From: Fimenecus sp964557975
Lineage (GTDB): Bacteria; Bacillota; Clostridia; Oscillospirales; Acutalibacteraceae
Assembly (NCBI GenBank): GCA_964557975.1
Contig: CAZLCG010000001.1
Span: forward strand, 1 to 64,000
DNA: 64,000 nt
Direction of reading: 5' to 3'
Under the pieces are notes generated by a model. That model saw only the letters and a list, made by a program, of their open reading frames with translations, was not told the origin of the DNA and made no database searches. Positions 33,114 through 41,715 of the stretch are shown in pieces; position 1 is the first letter of the stretch; each line of letters opens with the position of its first letter. The translations under genes were made by a program, and so were the position numbers.

Positions 33114-34367
33114 ATGTACTCAGATTTAATGGACACAATCGGTTTCGTATCGCAATATGATCCCGAGGTCGGCTCGGCTATGGCAAAGGAGCTTGCGCGC
33201 CAGCAGAGAAATTTAGAGCTTATTGCGAGCGAAAATATCGTTTCTCCCGCGGTAATGGCGGCTATGGGCAGCGTGCTGACAAACAAATATGCCGAGGGGT
33301 ACTCCGGCAAACGTTATTACGGCGGCTGCGAGTGCGTCGATATTGTTGAGGATATTGCTGTTTCCCGCGCGAAGGAGCTTTTCGGAGCGGGTTATGCGAA
33401 CGTTCAGCCGCACTCGGGCGCGCAGGCAAACATGGCGGTTTATTTTGCGCTTCTTACTCCGGGCGATACGGTTATGGGTATGAATCTTGCGGAGGGCGGT
33501 CATCTTACGCACGGCTCACCCGTTAATATGTCGGGCAAATATTTTAATTTCGTTCCGTACGGAGTGAATGCCGACGGCTTTATTGATTATGACGAATTTG
33601 AGAAAAAAGCAAAGGACTGCATGCCCAAGCTCATTGTTGCGGGCGCTTCGGCATATCCGAGAATTATTGATTTCAAGAGAATTTCCGAAACAGCCAAGGC
33701 AGTCGGAGCATATCTTATGGTAGATATGGCTCACATTGCGGGTCTTGTTGCCGCAGGGCTTCATCCGTCGCCGATGCCTTATGCGGACGTTGTTACAACC
33801 ACAACGCACAAAACATTAAGAGGTCCGAGAGGCGGTCTTATTCTTACAAACGATGAGAATTTGGCAAAGGCGATTAACAAAGCGATATTCCCCGGCACGC
33901 AGGGCGGTCCTCTGATGCACATTATTGCGGGCAAGGCGGTGTGCTTCGGCGAGGCGCTCAAACCTGAATTTAAGGAATATCAGCAGAGAGTTATCGACAA
34001 CTGTCAGGCTCTTGCAAAGGGGCTGCTGTCAAGGGGAATTGATTTGGTTTCGGGAGGAAGCGACAATCACCTTATGCTTGTCGATCTGCGTTCAGCGGGA
34101 ATTACGGGCAAGGAGCTTGAACACAGGCTTGACGAGGTCTATATCACAGCCAACAAAAACGCGATCCCGAACGATCCCGAAAAGCCGTTCGTTACAAGCG
34201 GCGTCCGTCTGGGTACTCCCGCTGTTACGACAAGAGGGCTTGACACGGCCGATATGGAAAAAATCGCTGAATTTATTTCGCTTGCCGCAACCGATTTTGA
34301 AAGTAAGGCGGATTATATACGTGACGGCGTTAACGAGATTTGTAAAAAGCATCCGTTATATAAATAA
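33114..34367 (+). CDS. glyA: Serine hydroxymethyltransferase
   Basis: Encodes 417 residues. Interconverts serine and glycine, charging tetrahydrofolate with one-carbon units for purine and thymidylate synthesis. PLP-binding motif TTTTHKTLRGPRGG has its lysine at residue 233; LIASENIVSPAV and YAEGYSGKRYYGGCE near the N-terminus are hallmark. AGAGGAAAG precedes the ATG. Directly after guaB, consistent with purine supply. Confidence 0.97.
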   Translation: MYSDLMDTIGFVSQYDPEVGSAMAKELARQQRNLELIASENIVSPAVMAAMGSVLTNKYAEGYSGKRYYGGCECVDIVEDIAVSRAKELFGAGYANVQPHSGAQANMAVYFALLTPGDTVMGMNLAEGGHLTHGSPVNMSGKYFNFVPYGVNADGFIDYDEFEKKAKDCMPKLIVAGASAYPRIIDFKRISETAKAVGAYLMVDMAHIAGLVAAGLHPSPMPYADVVTTTTHKTLRGPRGGLILTNDENLAKAINKAIFPGTQGGPLMHIIAGKAVCFGEALKPEFKEYQQRVIDNCQALAKGLLSRGIDLVSGGSDNHLMLVDLRSAGITGKELEHRLDEVYITANKNAIPNDPEKPFVTSGVRLGTPAVTTRGLDTADMEKIAEFISLAATDFESKADYIRDGVNEICKKHPLYK

Positions 34368-34385
34368 TAATAACTTTCGGAAACG

Positions 34386-34491
34386 GGCGCAGACATAAAT
34401 ATGCCTGCGCCTGACCGCAAGGTTAAAATTAGATGAATTTTAACTAAACGGCTCTGTCGTCAGGAGGGAACAGCCGTACCGTAGGCTCGGT
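34386..34491 (+). promoter_or_regulatory. Chain of hairpins upstream of the ANTAR gene
   Basis: Four stems: GGCGCAG/CTGCGCC (34386-34411); a perfect nine-pair GTTAAAATT/AATTTTAAC with loop AGATG (34422-34444); ACGGC/GCCGT (34448-34477) carrying the Shine-Dalgarno-like AGGAGGG in its loop; and ACCG-TAGGCT-CGGT (34478-34491) ending two bases before the ATG. The first stem may also be the transcription end of glyA, though it lacks a T run. Confidence 0.5.
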
Positions 34492-34493
34492 AT

Positions 34494-35024
34494 ATGAGAG
34501 AAATAATTATCGCAAGCGCAAACCTGCGCGCCGCGGAGCATATTAAAAGCATTCTTCAAAGCGGTCAGCTGTTTGTAAAAACAATTTATTCCTCAGGCTC
34601 TGAGGTGCTGTCCTACGCCAGCATCAGACCCGACGCGGTTGTCGTTTGCGGTAAGCTTGCCGATATGACCGCGGTTACTCTTGCCGATATGCTTCCTTCG
34701 GGGTTTGATATTATATTGCTCCTTTCGTCGGGCGACCCGCAAACCGCGTATTTCAGCAATATGATAACCCTTAATATGCCGCTTAACAGAGCGGAATTTA
34801 TAAAGACGGTCAGAATGCTTGCGGCAACGGAAACACAGAGCTATTCCCGTAAAAAAATCCGTGACGGCGAAGAAGAGGAAATACTTAAATCGGCAAAGGC
34901 AATCCTTATGGAGCGTCACCGCATCTCCGAAAGAGAGGCGCACAGGCTTTTGCAGCGCAGAAGTATGGAAACGGGCATGAAGCTTGTTGACGTTGCAAGA
35001 ATGATTGGAGAGGACTTAGTGTGA
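34494..35024 (+). CDS. ANTAR-domain RNA-binding antiterminator, atypical receiver
   Basis: Encodes 176 residues. The C-terminal ~55 residues (AKAILMERHRISEREAHRLLQRRSMETGMKLVDVARMI) are a clear ANTAR domain, a three-helix RNA binder that prevents transcription termination. The N-terminal ~115 residues have a receiver-like fold pattern but lack the acidic pair at the start, and Cys52 replaces the phospho-acceptor Asp (RPDAVVVCGK), so it is probably not controlled by phosphorylation. No histidine kinase is adjacent. The only strong ribosome site is 26 bases upstream, with a hairpin in between. Confidence 0.88.
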   Translation: MREIIIASANLRAAEHIKSILQSGQLFVKTIYSSGSEVLSYASIRPDAVVVCGKLADMTAVTLADMLPSGFDIILLLSSGDPQTAYFSNMITLNMPLNRAEFIKTVRMLAATETQSYSRKKIRDGEEEEILKSAKAILMERHRISEREAHRLLQRRSMETGMKLVDVARMIGEDLV

Positions 35025-35049
35025 ATAATTCGACGAAAGGAACGATACC

Positions 35050-35115
35050 GTGCATAGAAAGCTGCTTTTCTGCGACTTTTTGTGCGATTTTTGTATCGCA
35101 TGGCGATTAGAATGA
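35050..35115 (+). CDS. Possible 21-codon leader ORF upstream of dapF
   Basis: A GTG at 35050 follows GAAAGGAA at normal distance and opens 21 codons ending in TGA at 35113-35115, which overlaps the dapF ATG (ATGA arrangement). The peptide is Cys/Phe-rich (CDFLCDFC in the middle). As dapF itself has no visible ribosome site, it may be translated by coupling to this ORF. Coding status is unproven. Confidence 0.4.
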   Translation: MHRKLLFCDFLCDFCIAWRLE

Positions 35116-35948
35116 AATTTACTAAAATGCAGGGCGCGGGCAACGATTATATCTATGTAAACTGCTTTTCGGAAAGGGTCGATGATCCCGAGCGGGTTTC
35201 AATTAAGGTAAGTGACAGGCATTTCGGTATCGGCGCTGACGGGCTTGTGCTTATTAAACCCTCCGATAAGGCTGATTTCTTTATGGATATATATAACGCG
35301 GACGGTTCAAGGGCAAAGATGTGCGGCAACGCTACGCGCTGTGTTGCAAAGTATGTTTATGACAATAAAATGACCGATAAGCGAGAAATCTCGCTTGAAA
35401 CGTTAAGCGGAATTAAATATATAAAAACAACCGTAAAGGACGGCAAGGTCGTTGCCGCAAGAGTTAATATGGGAAGTCCCGTTTTAAACGGACGTGACAT
35501 TCCGACAAAATTCGACGGTGAAACCGTTATTAGTCAAAAATTATCTATCGGTGATAAGCAATACGACGTCACCTGCGTTTCAATGGGAAATCCTCATTGT
35601 GTGCTGTTTGTTGATGGCGTAAAATCGCTCGACTTAGGGAAAATCGGACCCGAGTTTGAGAACCACGAGATGTTCCCCGACAGGATAAACACCGAATTTG
35701 TTCGCGTGGTCAGCGAAACGGAGCTTGATATGCGAGTTTGGGAAAGAGGTTCGGGCGAAACCCTTGCCTGCGGTACGGGTGCATGCGCTGCGGCGGTAGC
35801 GTCGGTGCTTAACGGCTTTAGCAGGAGAAACGAAGAAATCAAGGTTAATTTAATCGGCGGAACGCTCTATATAAATTGGACCGGCAGCGGCGACGTTTAT
35901 ATGACTGGCCCTGCCGAAAAGGTTTGTGACGGCGAGATCGAAATTTAA
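35112..35948 (+). CDS. dapF: Diaminopimelate epimerase
   Basis: Encodes 278 residues. Interconverts LL- and meso-DAP for lysine and peptidoglycan. The two catalytic cysteines are in MCGNATRCVAKYV and ACGTGACAAAVAS, with MQGAGNDYIYV at the N-terminus. The start at 35112 (MKFTKMQGAGND) fits family length; an in-frame ATG at 35100 is an alternative. Neither has an obvious ribosome site, but a small upstream ORF ends on the ATG. Next gene is dapL. Confidence 0.95.
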   Translation: MKFTKMQGAGNDYIYVNCFSERVDDPERVSIKVSDRHFGIGADGLVLIKPSDKADFFMDIYNADGSRAKMCGNATRCVAKYVYDNKMTDKREISLETLSGIKYIKTTVKDGKVVAARVNMGSPVLNGRDIPTKFDGETVISQKLSIGDKQYDVTCVSMGNPHCVLFVDGVKSLDLGKIGPEFENHEMFPDRINTEFVRVVSETELDMRVWERGSGETLACGTGACAAAVASVLNGFSRRNEEIKVNLIGGTLYINWTGSGDVYMTGPAEKVCDGEIEI

Positions 35949-36018
35949 CTTAAAATAAAACGGCTTCACTGCTTTAAAGCCGACGCGTAACAAGCGAATG
36001 TAAATCAGGAGGAACGAA

Positions 36019-37236
36019 ATGAAATTAAACGAAAACTTTTTGAAGATTGAGAGCAGTTACCTTTTTTCAAATATCGCGAAAAAGGTTAAAGCATATTCAG
36101 ACGCCAATCCCGACAAGAGCATCATAAGGCTCGGGATAGGCGACGTTACGCGCCCGCTTGCGCCCGCCTGCGTTAAGGCTATGCACAAAGCGGCTGACGA
36201 AATGGCAAGCGCCGACACGTTTCGGGGTTATCCGCCCGAGTACGGCTATGATTTTCTGCTTGACGCGATAAACGAAAACGATTACAGACAAAGAGGCGTG
36301 GAGATTGACAATTCGGAAATTTTTGTTTCCGACGGCGCAAAGAGCGACACGGGCAATATAGGCGATATTTTCTCGCTTGACAACAGGGTTGCGATCTGCG
36401 ACCCCGTTTATCCCGTTTATGTCGACACAAACGTTATGTCGGGTCGTTCTGGTGAGAAAACAGCCGAGGGCAAGTGGTCGAATATTTATTATATGCCCTG
36501 CCTTGCCGAAAATAATTTTCTGCCCGAGCTTCCCAAGGAAAGAGTAGACATTATTTATCTATGCTTCCCGAATAATCCTACCGGCATGGCGATTACGAAG
36601 GGGGAGCTAAAAAAATGGGTTGATTACGCCAATGAAAACGGCGCGGTAATCCTTTATGACGCGGCGTATGAGGCGTTTATAACCGAGGAAAACGTTCCGC
36701 ACACCGTTTATGAAATCGAAGGCGCAAAGACCTGTGCGATAGAGTTTAAATCCTTCTCAAAAACCGCGGGCTTTACGGGAGTAAGATGCGGTTATACGGT
36801 AGTTCCTCACGAGCTTCGGGTCAACGGCACGGAGCTTAACAGGTTCTGGGCAAGACGTCAGGCGACGAAGTTTAACGGCGTTTCTTATATAACCCAAAGA
36901 GCCGCCGAGGCGGTTTATTCCGAGGAAGGTAAAAAAGAAATACATGAGATTATTGCTTATTACCAAAAAAATGCTAAAATAATATATGAGGGCTTAAAGG
37001 ACTGCGGCTTTACGGTTTACGGCGCGGTCAATTCGCCCTATGTCTGGCTTAAAACGCCGGATAATATGGGCAGCTGGGAATTTTTTGACCTTCTGTTAAA
37101 CAAAATTCAGGTTGTCGGCACTCCCGGCGAGGGCTTCGGTCCTTCGGGTGAGGGCTATTTCAGGCTTACCTCATTCGGTTCATACGAAAACACCGTAAAG
37201 GCTGTTGAAAGAATCAAGAATTATTTTGCGAAATAA
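36019..37236 (+). CDS. dapL: LL-diaminopimelate aminotransferase
   Basis: Encodes 405 residues, the usual size. Makes LL-DAP directly from tetrahydrodipicolinate, bypassing the acylated pathways. RLGIGDVTRPLAPA, CFPNNPTGMAITKGEL and the PLP-lysine motif SFSKTAGFTGVRCGY are diagnostic of DapL. AGGAGGAAC precedes the ATG. Together with dapF this gives the last steps to meso-DAP. Confidence 0.96.
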   Translation: MKLNENFLKIESSYLFSNIAKKVKAYSDANPDKSIIRLGIGDVTRPLAPACVKAMHKAADEMASADTFRGYPPEYGYDFLLDAINENDYRQRGVEIDNSEIFVSDGAKSDTGNIGDIFSLDNRVAICDPVYPVYVDTNVMSGRSGEKTAEGKWSNIYYMPCLAENNFLPELPKERVDIIYLCFPNNPTGMAITKGELKKWVDYANENGAVILYDAAYEAFITEENVPHTVYEIEGAKTCAIEFKSFSKTAGFTGVRCGYTVVPHELRVNGTELNRFWARRQATKFNGVSYITQRAAEAVYSEEGKKEIHEIIAYYQKNAKIIYEGLKDCGFTVYGAVNSPYVWLKTPDNMGSWEFFDLLLNKIQVVGTPGEGFGPSGEGYFRLTSFGSYENTVKAVERIKNYFAK

Positions 37237-37269
37237 TTTAACGTATTTTATATAACTTCTGTTTTCGGA

Positions 37270-37391
37270 CTCCCTTGTGAAAAGGGAACTGTCACGAAGT
37301 GACTGAGGGATCGTCAAATCTGATTTGAAATTAAGCAGAAACCTATATATAAACTTGTTACAATCCCTCCACCGCCCTTTACACAAGTGAG
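37270..37391. repeat. Inverted-repeat-bounded element (CTCCCTTGTG...CACAAGTGAG)
   Basis: A 122-base non-coding element with imperfect 17-base terminal inverted repeats (37270-37286 and 37375-37391, 14 matches). It carries in reverse orientation the GTCACGAAGTGACTGAGGGA core of 4097-4210. Lies between dapL and purB. Confidence 0.65.
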
Positions 37392-37436
37392 GCTTAACAA
37401 CAATAGCAAGCACAAATATAAAAGGAGAAGCGCGAA

Positions 37437-38867
37437 ATGAGAGACGTATATGAAAGTCCGCTTAACTCAAGGTATTCAAGCAAGGAGATGAAATATATCT
37501 TTTCTCCCGACTTTAAATTCAGGACGTGGAGAAGGCTGTGGATCGCCCTTGCCGAGAGCGAAAAGGAACTGGGGCTTAATATTACGGACGAGCAGATAGA
37601 GGAGCTTAAAGCTCACGCCGACGATATAAATTACGAGGTCGCCGAGGAAAGGGAAAGGCTTGTCCGTCACGACGTAATGAGCCATGTTTATGCTTACGGG
37701 GTTCAGTGCCCCAAGGCAAAGGGAATTATCCACTTGGGCGCTACGTCGTGCTATGTCGGCGATAATACCGACGTTATAATTATGACCGAGGGCTTGAAGC
37801 TGGTGAGAAAAAAGCTGGTTAATCTTATCAGCGCGCTCTCAAATTTTGCGGACAAATATAAAGATATGCCCTGCCTTGCGTTTACGCATTTTCAGCCCGC
37901 GCAGCCGACGACCGTAGGCAAAAGAGCCTCGTTGTGGCTTCAGGATCTGACTATGGATATGAGCGCGCTTGAATTTCAGCTTTCGCAGATGCGCCTGTTG
38001 GGCTCAAAGGGTACGACAGGTACGCAGGCTTCGTTCGTTGAGCTTTTTGACGGCGACGACGAGAAAATTAAGGCGCTCGAAAAAAAGATAGCCGAAAAAA
38101 TGGGCTTTACCGCCTGCTTCTCCGTTTCGGGGCAGACGTATCCGAGAAAGCTTGACGCTCAGGTTATGTATGTTCTTTCGGGTATCGCCCAGTCGGCTTA
38201 TAAATTCTCAAATGATTTGAGGCTTTTACAGCATCTTAAAGAAATTGAAGAACCGTTTGAAAAAAATCAGATAGGCTCGTCCGCCATGGCTTATAAGAGA
38301 AACCCCATGAGAAGCGAAAGGATAGGCTCTCTTGCAAGATATGTTATTGCCGACGCGGTAAACCCCGCGATCACGGCGTCAACTCAGTGGTTCGAGAGAA
38401 CGCTTGACGATTCGGCTAACAAGAGAATAAGCATCCCCGAGGGCTTTTTGGCGGTCGACGCCATTCTGGAGCTTTATATAAACGTTGTTTCGGGGCTTGT
38501 GGTTTACCCGAAAATGATTGAAAAAAGACTTAACGACGAGCTTCCGTTTATGGCAACCGAAAACATAATGATGGCGGCTGTTAAAAAGGGCGGTGACCGT
38601 CAGGAGCTTCACGAAAAAATCCGTGTTTACTCAATGGAGGCGGGCAAGGTCGTAAAGGAGGAGGGCAAGCCGAACGACTTAGCCCAAAGAATCGCCGCAG
38701 ACCCCGCGTTTTCATTATCGCTTGAGGAAATTGAGGCGGAGATGGTACCGTCCGGATTTATCGGACGCGCGCCGCGTCAGGTCGAGGAATTTTTGGAAAG
38801 CGACGTTAAACCCATTTTGGAAAAATATAAGGACGAGCTTGGGCTTAATGTCGAAATAAAGGTTTGA
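37437..38867 (+). CDS. purB: Adenylosuccinate lyase
   Basis: Encodes 476 residues. Fumarase-superfamily enzyme that acts twice in purine synthesis (SAICAR and adenylosuccinate cleavage). The signature IGSSAMAYKRNPMRSE is present near residue 280, along with HLGATSCYVGDN and LAFTHFQPAQPTTVGKR. AAGGAG precedes the ATG by nine bases. Confidence 0.96.
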   Translation: MRDVYESPLNSRYSSKEMKYIFSPDFKFRTWRRLWIALAESEKELGLNITDEQIEELKAHADDINYEVAEERERLVRHDVMSHVYAYGVQCPKAKGIIHLGATSCYVGDNTDVIIMTEGLKLVRKKLVNLISALSNFADKYKDMPCLAFTHFQPAQPTTVGKRASLWLQDLTMDMSALEFQLSQMRLLGSKGTTGTQASFVELFDGDDEKIKALEKKIAEKMGFTACFSVSGQTYPRKLDAQVMYVLSGIAQSAYKFSNDLRLLQHLKEIEEPFEKNQIGSSAMAYKRNPMRSERIGSLARYVIADAVNPAITASTQWFERTLDDSANKRISIPEGFLAVDAILELYINVVSGLVVYPKMIEKRLNDELPFMATENIMMAAVKKGGDRQELHEKIRVYSMEAGKVVKEEGKPNDLAQRIAADPAFSLSLEEIEAEMVPSGFIGRAPRQVEEFLESDVKPILEKYKDELGLNVEIKV

Positions 38868-38914
38868 TTTTTCGGGAAAAAGGGATTTAAAACTTTAAAG
38901 AAAGATGAGGTTTT

Positions 38915-39913
38915 ATGGATTACACAAACGAAATTTGTCCCGTATGCGAAAAGGCGTTTAAGGAAAACGACGATATAGTGGTCTGCCCTATTTGCGGCAC
39001 GCCGCATCACAGACAATGCTATATTGACAACAAAACCTGTATGAACGAAGCGCTTCATGAAAAGGGGTTCGAGTGGCACGGCGCCGCGCGGTCTTTTTCG
39101 GATGAAAGAGAGAAAAAGCCCGCAGCTCAAAGGGCTGAGGACGACGGTCACAAAATTATTTTCTGCCCTAACTGCGGTAAAGAAAACCCTGCCGAGGAGC
39201 CTGTTTGCACCTACTGCGGGGCAAGGCTTTACAATAACGGCGAAAGAGGCGCTTTCTCACGACCCGTTAATCTGCCCGATATGACAAACACGCAGTTCGG
39301 CAATCCCGTGGTGCAGATTTCTCCCGACGACACTATCGGCGGAAATAAGGTGTCCGATACGGCGGAATATATACAGATGAACGCAAACAAATATATTCCC
39401 AAAATGTATAAGCTGGAAAAAACAGGCGGCAAGGCTTCGTTTAACTGGGCGGCGTTCCTGTTCAGTCCTTATTGGTTCTTTTTCAGAAAAATGTATGTTA
39501 CCGGTTTTGTTTTAATACTCGTTTTGCTTTTTTCTTCGGCGCTTACAACAACCGACAGGGTCGTTGCCGTTTCGGAGCAATACGAAGCGGTCGTTGAAAG
39601 CTATTACGAGGGCAACGCCGCGATAGACGACGTAAACGAAGCGTCACGCGAGCTTCTTTCGTCGCCGGAGGTTATAATTATTTCCGTTATAGAGATCGGC
39701 GTGCATCTTTTCGGCGGAATTTTCGGCAATTACTTCTATAAAAGAAAAACCGAAAAGGATATAAGAGAGATAAAATCGCAAGCGGCGTCACCTGAGGAAT
39801 ACAGACTGCTTTTGTTTAAAAAGGGAGGAATATCGGGCGGTATGTGCGCGCTTTCAATGCTCGGCTACTACTGCGCGGAACAGCTTGTTTATATTCTTAT
39901 GACTAAAATATAG
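38915..39913 (+). CDS. Prokaryotic RING / zinc-ribbon membrane protein
   Basis: Encodes 332 residues. N-terminal CPVCEKAF..VVCPICGTPHHRQCYIDNKTC has the C-C-C-C-H-C spacing of a RING-like (Prok-RING) zinc finger; a second zinc ribbon FCPNCGKENPAEEPVCTYCGARL follows near residue 80. Residues ~165 onward are a DUF2628-like segment (SFNWAAFLFSPYWFFFRKMYVTGF) with several membrane spans. Zinc fingers would face the cytosol. Bacterial RING-like proteins of this kind have no assigned function that I know of. Followed by galU after 14 bases. Confidence 0.78.
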   Translation: MDYTNEICPVCEKAFKENDDIVVCPICGTPHHRQCYIDNKTCMNEALHEKGFEWHGAARSFSDEREKKPAAQRAEDDGHKIIFCPNCGKENPAEEPVCTYCGARLYNNGERGAFSRPVNLPDMTNTQFGNPVVQISPDDTIGGNKVSDTAEYIQMNANKYIPKMYKLEKTGGKASFNWAAFLFSPYWFFFRKMYVTGFVLILVLLFSSALTTTDRVVAVSEQYEAVVESYYEGNAAIDDVNEASRELLSSPEVIIISVIEIGVHLFGGIFGNYFYKRKTEKDIREIKSQAASPEEYRLLLFKKGGISGGMCALSMLGYYCAEQLVYILMTKI

Positions 39914-39927
39914 TCGGGGGTTTAATT

Positions 39928-40809
39928 ATGAAAATTACCAAAGCGATTATCCTTGCGGCGGGGCTCGGCACAAGGGTTCTGCCTGCGTCAAAATCCGTTC
40001 CCAAGGAAATGCTCAACATTGTTGACAAGCCTGCCATTCAGTATCTTGTCGAAGAAGCGGCGGCGGCGGGAATTACGGACGTTTTGATTATTACAAACCG
40101 CGGCAAGGGAGTAATTGAGGATCACTTTGACCACTCGTTCGAGCTGGAAGCAAACCTTGCGGGCAATCCGTCAAAGCGCAAAATATATGAGGATGTTGTT
40201 GCGCCTGCCAATCTTGCCAACGTTTATTTTTTAAGGCAGAAAGAAACTAAGGGCGTTGCGCATGCGGTTCTGCGCGCGAAAAGCTTTGTCGGCAACGAGC
40301 CGTTTGCGATTTTTTACGGCGACGATATTATCGTGTCTCCCGAGGGCAGACCCGTAATCGGTCAGCTTATAAAGACGTATGAAAAATACGGCGCGGGCGT
40401 TGTCGGCGTTAAGGAGGTCCCGCGCGAGGACGTTCCGAAATACTGCTCGCTTGACGTTGTTCCGCTGGAGGATCGGGTTATGGAGGTTCGCAATATAATC
40501 GAGAAGCCCGCACCCGAGGAGATCATCTCCTGTTATTCTATTTTGGGAAGAGAGATTATGCCGCCCGAGATTTTCCCGCTTATCGAGCAAACGCCTGTCG
40601 ACAAAAAGCTCGGCGAGGTAAGCTTTACCGACTCAATGCTTTTGCTTGCGCGTCGGGGCGGTCTTAACGCGCTGGATTTTGAAGGCGTTCGTTACGATAT
40701 GGGCAATAAGCTGGGTATTATGAAGGCGAACTGCGAGGTTGCGCTGAGTCACCCTGAAATCGGCGAAGACTTTAAGGCTTATATCAAGGAGCTTGCAAAA
40801 ACGCTGTAA
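39928..40809 (+). CDS. galU: UTP-glucose-1-phosphate uridylyltransferase
   Basis: Encodes 293 residues. Makes UDP-glucose for glycolipids, wall polymers and galactose use. ILAAGLGTRVLPASKSVPKEMLNIVDKPAIQYLVEEA is the nucleotidyltransferase N-terminus; IFYGDDIIV and the EKPAPEE block follow. GGGGG lies before the ATG. Confidence 0.96.
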   Translation: MKITKAIILAAGLGTRVLPASKSVPKEMLNIVDKPAIQYLVEEAAAAGITDVLIITNRGKGVIEDHFDHSFELEANLAGNPSKRKIYEDVVAPANLANVYFLRQKETKGVAHAVLRAKSFVGNEPFAIFYGDDIIVSPEGRPVIGQLIKTYEKYGAGVVGVKEVPREDVPKYCSLDVVPLEDRVMEVRNIIEKPAPEEIISCYSILGREIMPPEIFPLIEQTPVDKKLGEVSFTDSMLLLARRGGLNALDFEGVRYDMGNKLGIMKANCEVALSHPEIGEDFKAYIKELAKTL

Positions 40810-40822
40810 CGGCATTTTACGG

Positions 40823-41100
40823 TAAGGCGAGGGGAGTTGAACCCGATATGGTTTAAAACGGTATATTTCCGCTAAAGCATCGTTAAAAATCTCACCATAC
40901 GACAGTATGGCTTCGATTTTATGCCTTGCTTTAACGAAAATCTCCTCGTTTTAAACTGCTGAGCACCTAAAGCGCAGGAATTTCGGATGAATTTTTGCTT
41001 TTGAGACGGCAGACGGGCTGTCGCCCGTCAACGGTAAAAAAGTGAAAATTTACCGAAAGACCAAGCTTTAGGCATATTGTGTTCAACTCTCCTCGCCTTA
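40823..41100. mobile_element. MITE-like element with 20-base terminal inverted repeats
   Basis: Left end 40823-40842 (TAAGGCGAGGGGAGTTGAAC) and right end 41081-41100 are inverted repeats matching at 19 of 20 bases. The 278-base body has no gene and contains a perfect GACGGGC/GCCCGTC hairpin. A lone copy of the right end (20 of about 21 bases) occurs at 54099-54120. No transposase was found in the window. Confidence 0.6.
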
Positions 41101-41130
41101 AACTGTCCGAAATAATTTTGAATTGTTTTC

Positions 41131-41168
41131 AATCCCTCATCGCTCGGCTGATTGAGGGATTGCTTTTT
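41131..41168 (+). terminator. Intrinsic terminator downstream of galU
   Basis: Perfect nine-base stem AATCCCTCA/TGAGGGATT followed by GCTTTTT. Confidence 0.75.
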
Positions 41169-41214
41169 ACCCGTTCGCCCGAAATATCAACGTCGGCCTT
41201 TTAAAAATCGGTTA

Positions 41215-41715
41215 TTACTTAACCCTTACAATTTTTCCGCCGCATTTTGAACAGCGGTAGCTTTGCGGATGCTTCACGCTTTTTGACATCCTCATTCTCG
41301 GTATTTCCAAGCCGCAGTTCACGCATTTTAATATGTATAACGGCTCTTTTGCGGCAACTTGCGGCTGAAGACCGAAATCCTCGGGCTTGTTTGTAACGGT
41401 AATGCCGTAACCGTAGAGGCAATTGAGCCTTTGGGCGTAAAGCTTCCACCTTTTGCCGTGGTTCTGACAGCCGTAACACGAATGTAAAACCTCATGCGCG
41501 AGGGTGGATTTTATAAATTTTTTATCTGCCTTCAGCATACCCTCCGAAAGCTCGATAACACATTCGCCGGTCAGCCTATTGACCTTACAGCATCCGAACC
41601 GTGTTTTTGCCCTTGTGTTTATTACGACCTCGGGCGAAATTTTTTCGTTCGGCTTTATGCCTGCCGCGCGGATTTCCGATGTAACCTCCTCCAACAGCAA
41701 ATCAATTTCCTTCAT
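41215..41715 (-). CDS. SprT-family zinc metallopeptidase-like protein
   Basis: Encodes 166 residues. Zinc site HEVLH in STLAHEVLHSCYG (HExxH), followed by QNHGKRWKLYAQ as in SprT/Spartan-type proteins. The C-terminus is a zinc ribbon (CVNCGLEIPRMRMSK...YRCSKCGGKI). Eukaryotic Spartan removes DNA-protein crosslinks; the bacterial role is unclear. Its start overlaps the maf stop by 14 bases, so it is the last gene of nudix-maf-sprT. Confidence 0.85.
   Translation of the reverse strand: MKEIDLLLEEVTSEIRAAGIKPNEKISPEVVINTRAKTRFGCCKVNRLTGECVIELSEGMLKADKKFIKSTLAHEVLHSCYGCQNHGKRWKLYAQRLNCLYGYGITVTNKPEDFGLQPQVAAKEPLYILKCVNCGLEIPRMRMSKSVKHPQSYRCSKCGGKIVRVK

Larger units (their letters stand above)
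40810..41214. other. Gene-free region between galU and sprT
   Basis: About 405 bases with no supported gene. It holds the inverted-repeat element at 40823-41100 and a terminator at 41131-41168. Confidence 0.7.
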
